Positions 1-11,300 of a DNA stretch of 64,000 nucleotides are shown here, piece by piece (within the stretch, counting starts at the first letter, position 1; every line of letters begins with the position of its first letter). The notes below the pieces were generated by a model. It saw nothing but the letters and a program-made list of their open reading frames with translations, was not told the DNA's origin and ran no database searches. The DNA is from Schaalia odontolytica (GTDB lineage Bacteria > Actinomycetota > Actinomycetes > Actinomycetales > Actinomycetaceae), in assembly GCF_024584435.1 (NCBI RefSeq), contig NZ_CP102197.1, positions 1,364,001 through 1,428,000 of the forward strand, in the 5' to 3' direction. A program made the position numbers and the translations under genes.

Positions 1-2
1 AA

Positions 3-611
3 CAGCTGCCCACGGCGGGTATTCCCCGTCAGTTCGACACGTGGGAGGATCTGGAGGCATACACGGACGACATGGTCCGCACCGGCGTCATCGAGGGTTT
101 CGACGAGGTGCGCTGGGACATCCGCCCCTCGCCCGCGTTCGGGACAATCGAGAACCGCGTCTACGATGCCGCGACCAATGCGTTCGAGGTCGGCGTCTTC
201 GCCGCGGTCACCCACGTCCTCGTCGAGCACTTCTCACGGCTCTACGATGCCGGAGAGCCTCTCCCGTTTCTTCCCGATTGGTTCGTCGCCGAGAACAAGT
301 GGCGGTCGGCCCGCTACGGGATGGACGCGACCCTGATCGTCTCACGTGACGGTGCCACGGAAAGCGCCCGGGACGGGCTTGCGCGCCTAGCGCAGGAGCT
401 CGCCCCCGTCGCCGCGGACCTCGGCTGCGCCAGTGAGTTCGCGGGCCTGGAGACAATCCTTACCATCGGCGCCTCCTACGAGCGCCAGCGCGCCGTGGCG
501 GCGGCCGCTCGCCCCGGACAGGGCCTTGATGCCGTCGTCGATCTCATGCGCGCCGAGATGAGTGCCGGGCGCCCCCTGGCTCTGGCTGAATTCGCCACCC
601 TCAATGCCTAA
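3..611 (+). CDS. Carboxylate-amine ligase, YbdK/GCS2 family (C-terminal part)
   Basis: The reading frame is open from the left edge to a TAA at 609-611, so only the last 202 residues are present. The stretch WDIRPSPAFGTIENRVYDA is the conserved substrate-site segment of the GCS2 family (glutamate-cysteine ligase type 2, YbdK-like), which joins an amino acid carboxylate to an amine using ATP. It is followed by the helical tail with FVAENKWRSARYGMDA, also typical of the family. Actinobacteria carry several paralogues whose true substrates are mostly unknown, so glutathione synthesis should not be assumed. The ATP-binding half lies outside the window. Confidence 0.85.
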   Translation, partial: QLPTAGIPRQFDTWEDLEAYTDDMVRTGVIEGFDEVRWDIRPSPAFGTIENRVYDAATNAFEVGVFAAVTHVLVEHFSRLYDAGEPLPFLPDWFVAENKWRSARYGMDATLIVSRDGATESARDGLARLAQELAPVAADLGCASEFAGLETILTIGASYERQRAVAAAARPGQGLDAVVDLMRAEMSAGRPLALAEFATLNA

Positions 612-820
612 CCCTCGGGGCGTACGCCGCCTTCCCTCGATTCGTCCGTCCGCCAGCACGTGTGCCGCCCACGGCGCCTCGCATCCCACGCCCGAGGCCT
701 GGGTCAGCGGGCCCACGGCCGCGCGGAACCGACACTTTGTCAGCGCTTTTTCAGGCCCTTTTCAGGCCGACGGCGTATCCTTGAGGCCGGACAAGAAGAT
801 ACCGGAGAGGACACTAGACC

Positions 821-3502
821 GTGGCTGAGGACCTGCACGGCTCACATGCACCCGCGCCGACAGAACCCCCACTGAGAAGGCTCATCGCCCCGGTCGCAAA
901 CACCCTCGCGACGCTGTGGCTCCTCCTGTCTTCCCTGGCCCGTCTCACTGCGCGATGGCTCTCTGGATGCCCGGCCACGGCGATCGTCACGGTCGCCCTC
1001 ACCGCGTGCTCGGCGAGCTACTGGGTGTGGCGTGACCAGTTCGTCACCCTTGAGGCCTCCCCGTCCTACTCGCACTGGTGGTCGATTTTCTCCTCCATCG
1101 GCGCGATCCCCGGCAATTTCATCGCCACGGCGGTGCTCGGCATCATCACCATGATCCTCGCCGGAGGCGCGGCGGAACGTCACCTGGGCACCCGCGCGTG
1201 GGTGACGGCTGCCCTCGCCGGGCAGGTCATCGGGGTCACCGCGACCTGGCTGACCCTCCCGCTTCTGACCGCCACGTTCTCCATGTGGGGCAACGCCATC
1301 GGCAGCGGCACCCTGTGGGGAACGAGCCTCATCCTCGTTGCCCTCGCCGGGGCAGCTGGCGAATCCCTCGGCTCGCGCTGGCGCTGGCGCGCCCGCTTCC
1401 TGCTCATCGGTGTTCTCGTGCTGTCGTCCGCAGTCCTCGGATCCGCGATCTCCTACGCGCGCGTCTGGGCGCTCCTGGCGGGAATGGTGGCCGCGCGACT
1501 GGCCGGCGTTCACGGGGCGAGGTCCGAATCGAGCGACGACATCACCATCCGACGCCAGCTCGCCTCCATCGCCGCCCTGTGCTGGGCGTGCGCCGCCGCG
1601 CTCACCGTCGTCTCCTCGACGCAGGAGGGACCCCTGGCGCAGATGCGCTGGTCGCTCGGCCCGGCCTGGTGGCTCGAGGGCCGCACGGGGGTCTTCGCCA
1701 CCCTCCTGTGCCTCATGCCCATCACCCTGCAGGTGATCTTCGCGTACGGGCTGCGCAAAGGTCGGCGCCTGGCCTACGTGGGGACGCTCACACTCCAAAT
1801 CGTCCTCGGTCTCTCAACGATCATCTCCAGCGCCGTCGCACTCCTCGAAGGGGTCACTCCCGATGGGGACATCGCCCCCGAGTTGTTCACCACCGCGACC
1901 TTCCTTCTCGTTCCCGTCATCCTCAATCTGACGATGTGCATCATCGTGTTTTGGATGCGCCGGGCGTTTTCGATTCACGCCCAGCGATCCACGACGATCA
2001 CGCTGCTGCGGCGCTGGGCGACCCTGATGATCGGCTGCGCGGCGGCCGCGCTCGCCCTCGGCGCCCTCACGAGCGATTCTTTCGTTCCCTTCGAGGTGCT
2101 CGCTTCCAGCGACGAGCTCACCGTCACCGACTATGCGACACCCCTGCAGGTCTTCCACGACTACCTCCTGGCACTCCTGCCCACCGCCACCGCCTCGATC
2201 TTCGAGCCGACCCTCGTCCCCATGACCCTCATCGCGGAGGCTCCCGTCCTGTGGCTTCCGCTCATCGCCTGGGTGGGCACCCTCGGAATCATCCTGAGCG
2301 CGTTGCTCTCACGTCCGCGCATTCCGCGCTCGTGCCCGCCCGAGGAACTGACCTCGCTCGTGCGCACCCATGGAGCGGGCACCCTGGGGTGGATGAGCAC
2401 GTGGGAGGGCAACCTCGTGTGGCTCTCCCCCACCGGGGACGCCGGCGGGGCCTACCGGGGTTCGGGCGGCGTTGCCCTGACCGTGGCGGACCTCGCGTAC
2501 GCGCCGGGGAAAGCTAGCGCCGCGATCACCCAGTTCTCCGAGTTTGCTCTCGCCTCTGGCCTGACCCCCGCCCTCTATTCCATCCACGAGGAGCTCGCGC
2601 TGGCCGCGAAGGACGCGGGTTGGACGATCATGCAGGTGGCCGAGGAGTCCGTCCTCGACCTTCCGGACCTGGCGTTCCGCGGCAAGGCCTACCAGGACGT
2701 GCGCACCGCCATGAACCACGCGACGCGCGAAGGCGTCGAGGCCGTGTGGACCACCTGGGACGAGTGCCCGGAGGGCTGGAAGGACCAGATCACCGTCATC
2801 TCGGACGCGTGGAGCGCGGACAAGGCCCTGCCCGAAATGGGCTTCACGCTCGGCGGTGTGCGCGAGCTCTCCGTTCCCGAGACGCGGATCCTCGTCGCAA
2901 TCGACTCCGATCACACGATCCACGCCGTGACCTCGTGGCTGCCGATCTACCGCGACGGGCAGGTGATCGGGCTGACCCTGGACGTGATGCGCAGGCGTGC
3001 CGAGGGCTGGCGCCCGGCCATCGAGTTCCTCATCGGCAAGGCCGCTCTGTCCGCCCAGGAGGAGGGGCTGAGTATCCTCTCCCTCTCCGGCGCTCCCCTG
3101 GCCCGTTCCAAGGACGATACCTCAGCGTTCGGACCGCTCATCGACGCGCTGGCCTCCATCATGGAGCCTCTCTACGGGTTCTCCTCTCTGCACGCCTTCA
3201 AACGCAAGTTCAAGCCCCGCACCCAGTCCCTCTATCTGGCTGTTCCCGATCCCACCTCCCTGGCCACCGTCGGGCTGGCCATCGCTCACGCCTACGTTCC
3301 CTCGCTTCGTCCGGCGCAGACGCTCGCGCTCGTTGCCTCGGTCGCAGGCGGGCTTGCGAAGCGTGCCGCTCGGGGGGTCGGTGACCTGCGTTCCTCCCGA
3401 GGTATCGGACACCAGGATGCGCCGACCTCTCACCCCGGAGCCGGGCGCGATGCCGAGGGGTCTCAACCATCGTCAAATCACGGCAAGAAGGATCAGCAAT
3501 GA
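821..3502 (+). CDS. Membrane protein with C-terminal DUF2156 (MprF/lysyl-PG synthase-like) domain
   Basis: 893 residues from a GTG start, with GGAGAGG 10 bases upstream. Residues about 20 to 495 contain roughly ten hydrophobic segments. The first half resembles a rhomboid-like membrane bundle (small-residue helices, HLGTRAWVTAALAGQ), but I see no clear rhomboid serine-histidine pair. Residues about 505 to 840 match the DUF2156 domain, the GNAT-like part of phosphatidylglycerol lysyltransferases: KAYQDVRTAMNHATREG, then LDVMRRR, LSGAPLA and YGFSSLHAFKRKFKPR. Family members move an aminoacyl group from tRNA onto a lipid head group and lower the negative surface charge. The stop overlaps the next start (ATGA), so the two are co-translated. 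The substrate here is not known. Confidence 0.85.
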   Translation: MAEDLHGSHAPAPTEPPLRRLIAPVANTLATLWLLLSSLARLTARWLSGCPATAIVTVALTACSASYWVWRDQFVTLEASPSYSHWWSIFSSIGAIPGNFIATAVLGIITMILAGGAAERHLGTRAWVTAALAGQVIGVTATWLTLPLLTATFSMWGNAIGSGTLWGTSLILVALAGAAGESLGSRWRWRARFLLIGVLVLSSAVLGSAISYARVWALLAGMVAARLAGVHGARSESSDDITIRRQLASIAALCWACAAALTVVSSTQEGPLAQMRWSLGPAWWLEGRTGVFATLLCLMPITLQVIFAYGLRKGRRLAYVGTLTLQIVLGLSTIISSAVALLEGVTPDGDIAPELFTTATFLLVPVILNLTMCIIVFWMRRAFSIHAQRSTTITLLRRWATLMIGCAAAALALGALTSDSFVPFEVLASSDELTVTDYATPLQVFHDYLLALLPTATASIFEPTLVPMTLIAEAPVLWLPLIAWVGTLGIILSALLSRPRIPRSCPPEELTSLVRTHGAGTLGWMSTWEGNLVWLSPTGDAGGAYRGSGGVALTVADLAYAPGKASAAITQFSEFALASGLTPALYSIHEELALAAKDAGWTIMQVAEESVLDLPDLAFRGKAYQDVRTAMNHATREGVEAVWTTWDECPEGWKDQITVISDAWSADKALPEMGFTLGGVRELSVPETRILVAIDSDHTIHAVTSWLPIYRDGQVIGLTLDVMRRRAEGWRPAIEFLIGKAALSAQEEGLSILSLSGAPLARSKDDTSAFGPLIDALASIMEPLYGFSSLHAFKRKFKPRTQSLYLAVPDPTSLATVGLAIAHAYVPSLRPAQTLALVASVAGGLAKRAARGVGDLRSSRGIGHQDAPTSHPGAGRDAEGSQPSSNHGKKDQQ

Positions 3503-5067
3503 GCGTCCTTGGTTCTATCCCCCTCACCTCTTTTCGCACCCTGGCGGTTGTGGCCGCTCTGGCGCTCGTCTCCCTGCTCGCGGGAGCATTCTTCCTTCCT
3601 CGCCTGACCCCCGCGCGTTGCCCGCGTCGCGCACGGCGATGGCTCGGCCGAACCGCCGTCATCCTGATTCCCACGCTGCTCGTCACTGCGGCTGGAGGAC
3701 TGGTTTTCAACCGTTCTCTCGGCATCGTCAAGACCAGCGGGGACCTCGGTCGCCTCGCTGCGGCCACGCTGTTGGGCACGAAGAAGGCCGCAGGTACGGA
3801 GACCAAACCCGAGCGCCAGCCCCTCGAGGAATCCGAACTCGACGCCACCTTCGAGCGCGGCGACGACGGCATGCTCACGACCACGTGGACGGGGCCCACG
3901 AGCGGGATCACTCAGCCCGTGTACGTCATCGTCCCCCGCGACTACGCGCCGGGCGACGGCAAGACCTACGGTGTCATCGAGCTCCTCCACGGCTACCCCG
4001 GCGCTGCCGACGGCATCTTGCAGAACCTCAGCATCCAGGAGGCCCTCGACAACGCGATCGATGCCGGGATCATCCCGCCTTCGATCGTCGTCGCCCCCTC
4101 CCTGAACGTTGACGAGAACGAGCACGATTGCGCGGATTTTAGCGGACGCCCCGCGGTCTTCACGTGGACCGCGCACGAGGTTCCAGCGATGATTCGGCAC
4201 AACTTCCCGGGGGTTTCCTCCGACCGCAACGCGTGGATGATCGGTGGTTTCTCCTCGGGCGCATACTGCGCCGTGTGGACCGCCCTGCGCACGCCCGAGA
4301 CCTTCGGCGCCGCCGCAATGCTCTCCGGGTATGACACGCAGATCGAAGGCCAGATGAAGACCCAGGGCACGCAGTACCTTGCGGACAATACCCTCTCCAC
4401 GATGCTCGCGACGCGCGCACCCGACGGAATGCGGATCTACGCCATGGCGGCGGCCGACGACGGCGCCGGTGGGGCACCCGCGGCTCTTGCGATGGCGAAC
4501 GCCGTGAAGGAACCCGACAGCGTCACCACCGACATTCCTCCGACGGGCGGGCACGCCGGTCCCCTGTGGATCGAGAAGGTGCCGACGATGCTTGCCTGGT
4601 GGGGGTCCTCCGACGTCGTCTCCTCCGCGGTTGGTGCCCCGCCCACGGCGCAGACGGCGCGCGCATCGAGCGCCTTCAGCTCGATCGTCGCCGCCACGAC
4701 CGTCACTCACCGCTCGCGTCCGCTGGCCCCCAACACCTTCGCGGCCCTGGCTGTCATGTGCGCGCTCGCACTGTGTTTCGTGATTCTCACGTGGCGCGTG
4801 GCCGGCAACTGGCGGTTGCTCGGCAAGAATGAGCTCGCCGACATGGCGCTCTCGCGGTCGCACTTTTGCCGCCCCACCGTTGCCGCGGTGCTGAGCGCTC
4901 TCCCGCGTCCCATCGGCGCGGGAGCGGCCTACCTGGCTCGCTTATGTTGCCTCGGCCTCGCGGTCTCGACCTCGTCGGTCCTCATCGGCATCGCGTCAAA
5001 CATCGCCGGAGGGTTCTACACCTCGTGGGGTTCCGTGGCATTGACGCTCACGAGGACCCTCGGCTAG
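3499..5067 (+). CDS. Membrane-anchored alpha/beta hydrolase (esterase D/antigen 85 type fold)
   Basis: 522 residues, starting inside the previous stop codon (ATGA overlap). Two hydrophobic segments near residues 7-32 and 50-72 come first. The hydrolase domain (about 130-370) follows: VYVIVPRDYAPG, then LLHGYPG and the nucleophile elbow GGFSSGAY, with the serine at residue 252. Further hydrophobic segments lie near 415-440 and 475-510. This is the putative-esterase fold used by feruloyl esterases, S-formylglutathione hydrolase and mycolyltransferases. Pairing with a DUF2156 protein suggests a role in hydrolysing or transferring an acyl group on a cell-envelope lipid. That is inference from context; esterase activity is the safe call. 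Confidence 0.8.
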   Translation: MSVLGSIPLTSFRTLAVVAALALVSLLAGAFFLPRLTPARCPRRARRWLGRTAVILIPTLLVTAAGGLVFNRSLGIVKTSGDLGRLAAATLLGTKKAAGTETKPERQPLEESELDATFERGDDGMLTTTWTGPTSGITQPVYVIVPRDYAPGDGKTYGVIELLHGYPGAADGILQNLSIQEALDNAIDAGIIPPSIVVAPSLNVDENEHDCADFSGRPAVFTWTAHEVPAMIRHNFPGVSSDRNAWMIGGFSSGAYCAVWTALRTPETFGAAAMLSGYDTQIEGQMKTQGTQYLADNTLSTMLATRAPDGMRIYAMAAADDGAGGAPAALAMANAVKEPDSVTTDIPPTGGHAGPLWIEKVPTMLAWWGSSDVVSSAVGAPPTAQTARASSAFSSIVAATTVTHRSRPLAPNTFAALAVMCALALCFVILTWRVAGNWRLLGKNELADMALSRSHFCRPTVAAVLSALPRPIGAGAAYLARLCCLGLAVSTSSVLIGIASNIAGGFYTSWGSVALTLTRTLG

Positions 5068-5075
5068 GCGCACGC

Positions 5076-5092
5076 GCGCCCAGGCTGGGCGC
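5076..5092. terminator. Short GC hairpin between convergent genes
   Basis: GCGCCCAG and CTGGGCGC form a compact hairpin 8 bases after the hydrolase stop, between convergent transcripts. A second self-pairing pair of GGCGCC sites lies near 5104-5118. No U tract follows, which is common in high-GC actinobacteria. The rest of 5068-5199 holds nothing recognisable. Confidence 0.35.
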
Positions 5093-5199
5093 ATACGGTC
5101 CCGGGGCGCCGAGGCGCCTTCTGGGCAGGCCGGCGCACGCGCGCGGGCGACACCCCTCAAGCAGCGAGGCGGTCCGGCGCCCGACGCCCGTTTGCTCTC

Positions 5200-6276
5200 C
5201 TACGCGCTGGGCGCGACGTAGGTCCGCGTCAGCTCCATCCCGGAGTCGGGCGAGAAATCCCAGTCCGACGGGGGCAGTCCCGCCGCAACCAGCTCCGATC
5301 CGATCGCCGCGATCTGTGCACCGTTGTCGGTGCAGAACCGCAGGGGCGGCATGCGCACACGGATGCCGACCGCGTCGGCGCGTTGCGCGAGCAGGGAGCG
5401 CAGCCGAGAGTTGGCGGAAAAACCACCCCCGACGACGATGTCGCGGCAGCCCCTGTCGCGGGCCGCCTGCACGGCCTTGGCCGTGAGGGAGTCGTTCACC
5501 GCCTCGGAGAACGCGGCGCACACGTCAGCGGCGCTCACGTCCTCGCCCCTGGCGCGCGCCCCCTCAAGGTAGCGGGCAACCGCCGTCTTCAGGCCTGAGA
5601 AAGAGAAGTCGTAGCGGTGGCGTTCCTTGTCTTTGCCTGCGGAAAGACCGCGCGGAAAGCGCAGTGCCTCACGGTGCCCCTCGCGCGAAAGACGATCGAC
5701 GTGGGGCCCGCCGGGATAGGGAAGACCCAGCAAGCGCCCCACCTTGTCGAAGGCCTCGCCCGCCGCGTCGTCGAGAGTTCCACCCAGCTCGACAACGTCC
5801 GTGGCAATGTTGCGTACCTCAAGGATGTTGGAATGACCGCCCGAGACGACCAAGCCGATGAAATGCCCCGGCAGCGGGCCGTCGGCGAGCTTGTCCACGG
5901 CGAGGTGTCCGATCACATGGTTGACGCCGTACAGTGGCTTTCCTAGGGAGGAGGCGAGGGCCTTCGCCGCGCAGATGCCGACGGTCAGGGATCCAACGAG
6001 GCCGGGGCCAGCCGCAACCGCGATCGCGTCAACGTCCGCCAGGGCCACCCCCGCCTCGTCCAGGGCGGCATCCAGCGTCGGAAGGAAGGACTCCAGGTGT
6101 GCGCGCGAGGCGATTTCGGGGATGATGCCGCCGTAGCGCGCGTACTCATCCATCGAGGTCGCCGTGCGGTCGACGAGCAGATCCGTACCGCGCACGAGGC
6201 CGACACCCGTCTCGTCGCACGTTGACTCGATACCTAGGACAAGGGGTTCACTCACGCGCACTAGTGTAGGCCGCAT
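5200..6276 (-). CDS. tsaD: tRNA N6-adenosine threonylcarbamoyltransferase TsaD
   Basis: 358 residues. TsaD transfers the threonylcarbamoyl group to A37 of ANN-decoding tRNAs, working with TsaB and TsaE, both encoded about 5 kb away. The N-terminal LGIESTCDETGVG, the metal-binding HVIGH within GVNHVIGHLAVDKL, VSGGHSNILEV and the C-terminal CTDNGAQIA are all family hallmarks. The ATG start adds the segment MRPTLVR ahead of VSEPLVLG. A GTG at 6255-6253 would give the usual shorter N terminus, and no strong ribosome site separates the two choices. It is split from rimI-tsaB-tsaE by the sdh genes. Confidence 0.95.
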   Translation of the reverse strand: MRPTLVRVSEPLVLGIESTCDETGVGLVRGTDLLVDRTATSMDEYARYGGIIPEIASRAHLESFLPTLDAALDEAGVALADVDAIAVAAGPGLVGSLTVGICAAKALASSLGKPLYGVNHVIGHLAVDKLADGPLPGHFIGLVVSGGHSNILEVRNIATDVVELGGTLDDAAGEAFDKVGRLLGLPYPGGPHVDRLSREGHREALRFPRGLSAGKDKERHRYDFSFSGLKTAVARYLEGARARGEDVSAADVCAAFSEAVNDSLTAKAVQAARDRGCRDIVVGGGFSANSRLRSLLAQRADAVGIRVRMPPLRFCTDNGAQIAAIGSELVAAGLPPSDWDFSPDSGMELTRTYVAPSA

Positions 6277-6312
6277 GCCTACGCGCCGCCCGGGCGCACG
6301 AGCCCCGGTCCC

Positions 6313-6564
6313 CTAGTCCGTTTCGTTCTCGCTCCGGCCCCTCGCGTTTGCCACGAACATGGCCACGCCCGCGACCGCGAACACCAGCAGCGACCACGGG
6401 AAGAGGGAATCGGCGAGAGCTTTGATTAACGCCGATCCGAAGAGGACACCGAGAAGGAGGAGGATCGACAGGAGTGCGAACACGGCCATCGCGCCGATCC
6501 CGACGGTGGCGCCAACCCGGTAGCGCCGCGTGTGCGTGTTGGGGCCGCTCTCATCGAACTGCAT
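6313..6564 (-). CDS. Small two-helix membrane protein, unknown function
   Basis: 83 residues with two hydrophobic helices (about 20-45 and 52-72), a polar N terminus and a charged C-terminal tail (ANARGRSENETD). No family is recognised. It lies 36 bases upstream of tsaD on the same strand and may be co-transcribed with it. Codon use (GC-rich third positions) matches the neighbours, which supports a real gene. Confidence 0.6.
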   Translation of the reverse strand: MQFDESGPNTHTRRYRVGATVGIGAMAVFALLSILLLLGVLFGSALIKALADSLFPWSLLVFAVAGVAMFVANARGRSENETD

Positions 6565-6678
6565 GGCTCTGTTCCTCTCCGCGCCGACGATGCCATCATG
6601 ATACGCCTCGGCGGGTGCGCAGCCGCACGGATGGAAGCCTCGAATCTGCCCGCTGGCCGACTCGCCGCCTTGCGGCGA

Positions 6679-7140
6679 TCAGGAGGGGAACATCGAGGCC
6701 CCGCACCCGGAGCAGAACCTGGCGTCCTCGGTCTCGAGATACCCGCAGGCGGTGCAACGGACCCTGATCTGCGGTTGTCCCGCGGCCCCCAGTGCGACCG
6801 CGTCGCGGACGATCGGCATCTCCTCGAGAGCGTCTTGCATCTGGGCTCCCCGCGAGCGTCGCCACGGTTCGGCATCCCGGGCCTTCCCCTCGGGCGAGAG
6901 AACAACTCCGGAACCCGCGAGCCCCTGACGCCCCACGGCGCGAAGGCCCTGCCCCGCCAGGATGAGAAAGAAGCCCACGAACGCCAACGGAAAGTCCCGG
7001 AACGCCAGGCCGGATCCGCCCGCGCCCGAGGAGAGACCGTCGCAGAAGGAGAAGACGGAGAGGAAGGGAACGAAGAACAGGACGAAGCCCGGCAGCGTCA
7101 GCGCCGCGCCCTGGGTAGGCGCGCGGGGGCCCGGCGCCAT
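6679..7140 (-). CDS. Membrane protein with C-terminal zinc ribbon
   Basis: 153 residues. Two hydrophobic segments (about 15-36 and 47-65) are followed by a linker and a C-terminal CxxC-x9-CxxC zinc ribbon, CTACGYLETEDARFCSGCGA, with four cysteines. Such small membrane zinc-ribbon proteins are common in actinobacteria and have no established function. The only plausible ATG, at 7140-7138, forms the loop of the strong hairpin that ends the sdh operon. Expression may therefore depend on readthrough or a separate promoter, or the true start may be a non-ATG codon further in. Confidence 0.55.
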   Translation of the reverse strand: MAPGPRAPTQGAALTLPGFVLFFVPFLSVFSFCDGLSSGAGGSGLAFRDFPLAFVGFFLILAGQGLRAVGRQGLAGSGVVLSPEGKARDAEPWRRSRGAQMQDALEEMPIVRDAVALGAAGQPQIRVRCTACGYLETEDARFCSGCGASMFPS

Positions 7141-7156
7141 GCGCCGGGCCCCCGCG
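7122..7156 (-). terminator. Terminator hairpin after sdhB
   Basis: A perfect 16-bp GC stem, CGCGGGGGCCCGGCGC (7122-7137) against its complement (7141-7156), has a three-base loop. It sits 15 bases after the sdhB stop and is the natural end of the sdhCAB transcript. The loop bases CAT are the reverse of the putative start codon of the next gene. Confidence 0.6.
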
Positions 7157-7170
7157 ATCAGGACAGTCGA

Positions 7171-7910
7171 TCAGACGCCCTTGAAGGCGGCCTTTCCGAG
7201 CTGCCGGTTCAGGTTCGCGATCACGTCGAGAGGGATCTGCTTGGGGCACACCGCCGCACACTCTCCGATGTTGGAGCAGGAGCCGAAGCCCTCCTCGTCC
7301 ATCTGGTTGAGCATGGCGACCACGCGCTTGTAGTTCTCGGGCTTGCCCTGCGGGAGCAGGCCCAGGTGCGTGACCTTGGCCGAGGTGAAGAGCATGGCCG
7401 ATGCGTTCGGGCAGGCCGCCACGCAGGCACCACAGCCGATGCAGGCCGCGGCCTCGAAGGCGCGTTCCGCATCCTGCTTGGGCACCGGGGTCGCATGGGC
7501 GTCGGGGGCGGCGCCTGTGTTCACCGAGATGTAGCCTCCCGCCTGGATGATGCGATCCAGGGCGGAGCGGTTGACCACCAGGTCCTTGATGATCGGGAAG
7601 CCTTCGGCGCGCCACGGCTCGATCGTGATGACATCGCCATCGTTGAAGGAGCGCATGTGCAGCTGGCAGGTCGTGGTGACCTCCGGGCCGTGTGCGATGC
7701 CGTTGATGACGATGCCGCACTGCCCGCAGATGCCTTCGCGGCAGTCGGAGTCGAAGGCGATGGGTTCCTCGCCTCGCGCGAAGAGCTCTTCGTTCAGGAC
7801 GTCGAGCATCTCCAGGAACGAGGACTCTTCCGAGATTCCCTTCACCTGGTATTCATGAATTGCGCCCTTGTCGTCGGGACCGTTTTGGCGCCAGATCCTC
7901 AGTGTCAGGT

Positions 7911-7914
<4 letters not shown>
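7171..7914 (-). CDS. sdhB: Succinate dehydrogenase/fumarate reductase iron-sulfur subunit
   Basis: 247 residues. It passes electrons from the flavin subunit to the membrane cytochrome through three iron-sulfur centres. The [2Fe-2S] ligands are in [11 protein letters not shown] with a later cysteine in TTTCQLH. The C-terminal half has [15 protein letters not shown] and [16 protein letters not shown] for the [4Fe-4S] and [3Fe-4S] clusters. The start codon overlaps the sdhA stop by four bases (ATGA), so the subunits are translationally coupled. Confidence 0.95.
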
Positions 7915-9890
<1,976 letters not shown>

Positions 9891-9906
9891 GATTGCGTGC
9901 CCTTCC

Positions 9907-10620
9907 TCAGTGAATCAAGCCGGTGACGATGGCGACGGGCGGGGCCATGAACATCACGAAGATGACGAGGCCAACCAAGCCCGAGAGGACAACCAGGGGC
10001 CGACGCGTCGCGGGGCGAACCCAGCCGAGCGACTGGAACATGGACCAGAAGCCGTGCGAGACGTGGATGCAGGCGCAACCGACGAACACGGCGTAGAGGA
10101 TCACGAGGACCGGCGACTGGAAGGAAGCGATCATGCGAGCGTAAGGAGTGGTGACGTCAGCGCCGAAGTTCGCGAGCTTCGCGGGCAGGCTCACGGTAGT
10201 GAAGTGAGCGATGTGGAAGATCAGGATCAGCAGGATGAGAACACCGCTCATGCGCATGGTGCGGGCCGCGTAGGAGTCCGTGACGGACTTCTTCACGACG
10301 TAGCGGGTGGAGCGAGCGCGACGCGAGCGGTTCCACGTGTAGGCGGCGGCCCACAGGTGGATGACGAGCATGAGCACCATGGCGGCGCGGAAGACCCAGA
10401 TGAATCCGCCGTGCGGGAAGATCGGCACGAAAGCCTCTTCATGCAGCCAGTGCGCGTAGTCGTTGTAGACCTGCTCGCCCAGGAACATCTTGAGGTTGCC
10501 GTAGGAGTGGAACAGCAAGAAGAAAACGAAAACGAAGCCCGACACTGCCATCAGCTGCTTGACGAAAACGCTGGTGGTCCACGCGCGGCGCTTCTTCGTT
10601 GCGACATTTTGAGTGGCCAT
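9907..10620 (-). CDS. sdhC: Succinate dehydrogenase cytochrome b subunit
   Basis: 237 residues, starting at [14 protein letters not shown]; a longer frame upstream lacks family similarity. Five hydrophobic helices carry histidines in place for two hemes ([60 protein letters not shown]), the pattern of the single-polypeptide anchor of B. subtilis-type complexes. It exchanges electrons with quinone in the membrane. It is first in sdhCAB, with 16 bases to sdhA. Confidence 0.92.
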   Translation of the reverse strand: MATQNVATKKRRAWTTSVFVKQLMAVSGFVFVFFLLFHSYGNLKMFLGEQVYNDYAHWLHEEAFVPIFPHGGFIWVFRAAMVLMLVIHLWAAAYTWNRSRRARSTRYVVKKSVTDSYAARTMRMSGVLILLILIFHIAHFTTVSLPAKLANFGADVTTPYARMIASFQSPVLVILYAVFVGCACIHVSHGFWSMFQSLGWVRPATRRPLVVLSGLVGLVIFVMFMAPPVAIVTGLIH

Positions 10621-10823
10621 GGCTTGAGCATATCGTTGGGATTGTGCCCGCTCGTAGGACCATGGCGCGCCCCCACCGGGCACCCTCCAACACGCGCCGC
10701 GCCTTTCCGCTATTTTCCGCCATTCTCAGGGTCGCCTTTGCCCGCGATTACAAGGAAAACTTCCGGGGGCGCCGCGAGCGCCGGGCGGCCTGAGGAAGCC
10801 GATTTTTGATACACCGACGATGC

Positions 10824-11300
10824 CTATTTGGTGGCCGTCGCCGCATCCGCGCGGGTCAGGAGTGCTCGCATCTCCATGGCTTCTTCGACGGGGTTGCGAA
10901 AGTAGCGAGGTCGGCGCCCAATCTCGACGAAACCTCGCGACTCATACAGGCCGATGGCCGCGGCGTTGGATGGACGCACGTCGAGGAAGATCTCGTGGGC
11001 GCCCGCGGCGGCGGCCCACCTCAGGAGGGTGTCCAGGAGGGCCGCTCCCAGGCCGCGGCCACGGGCCTCGGGGCGCACTCCGATGGTCATGACGTCGGCC
11101 TGGTCGCCCCCGATCTTGACGCCTGCGTAGCCGAGCGGCGTGTCGTCCTCGCCGCGAGCGATCCAGTAGCGCGACGCCGGGGAGGAGAGTTCCTCGGCGA
11201 GCATGACATCACTCCACGGGTCCTCGGGGAAGGTCAGCGCCTCGAGACCGATGAGCGTATCCAGGTCGCTCGGATGCGCGCGGCTCAGACGGGTCCTCAT
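10824..11300 (-). CDS. rimI: Ribosomal-protein-alanine N-acetyltransferase RimI (GNAT)
   Basis: 158 residues with a single GNAT domain. The acetyl-CoA loop is VRPEARGRGLGAALL, and the later NAAAIGLYESRGFVEIGRRPRYFRN is typical of RimI, which acetylates the N terminus of ribosomal protein S18. Other substrates are possible. The start overlaps the tsaB stop by four bases, the usual tsaB-rimI arrangement. The 203 bases between it and sdhC hold no gene or clear terminator. Confidence 0.9.
   Translation of the reverse strand: MRTRLSRAHPSDLDTLIGLEALTFPEDPWSDVMLAEELSSPASRYWIARGEDDTPLGYAGVKIGGDQADVMTIGVRPEARGRGLGAALLDTLLRWAAAAGAHEIFLDVRPSNAAAIGLYESRGFVEIGRRPRYFRNPVEEAMEMRALLTRADAATATK

Noticed and set aside
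1078..2517. 479-codon frame inside the DUF2156 gene
   Set aside because: Arg/His/Pro-rich out-of-frame translation; the overlapping gene has family motifs to its end.
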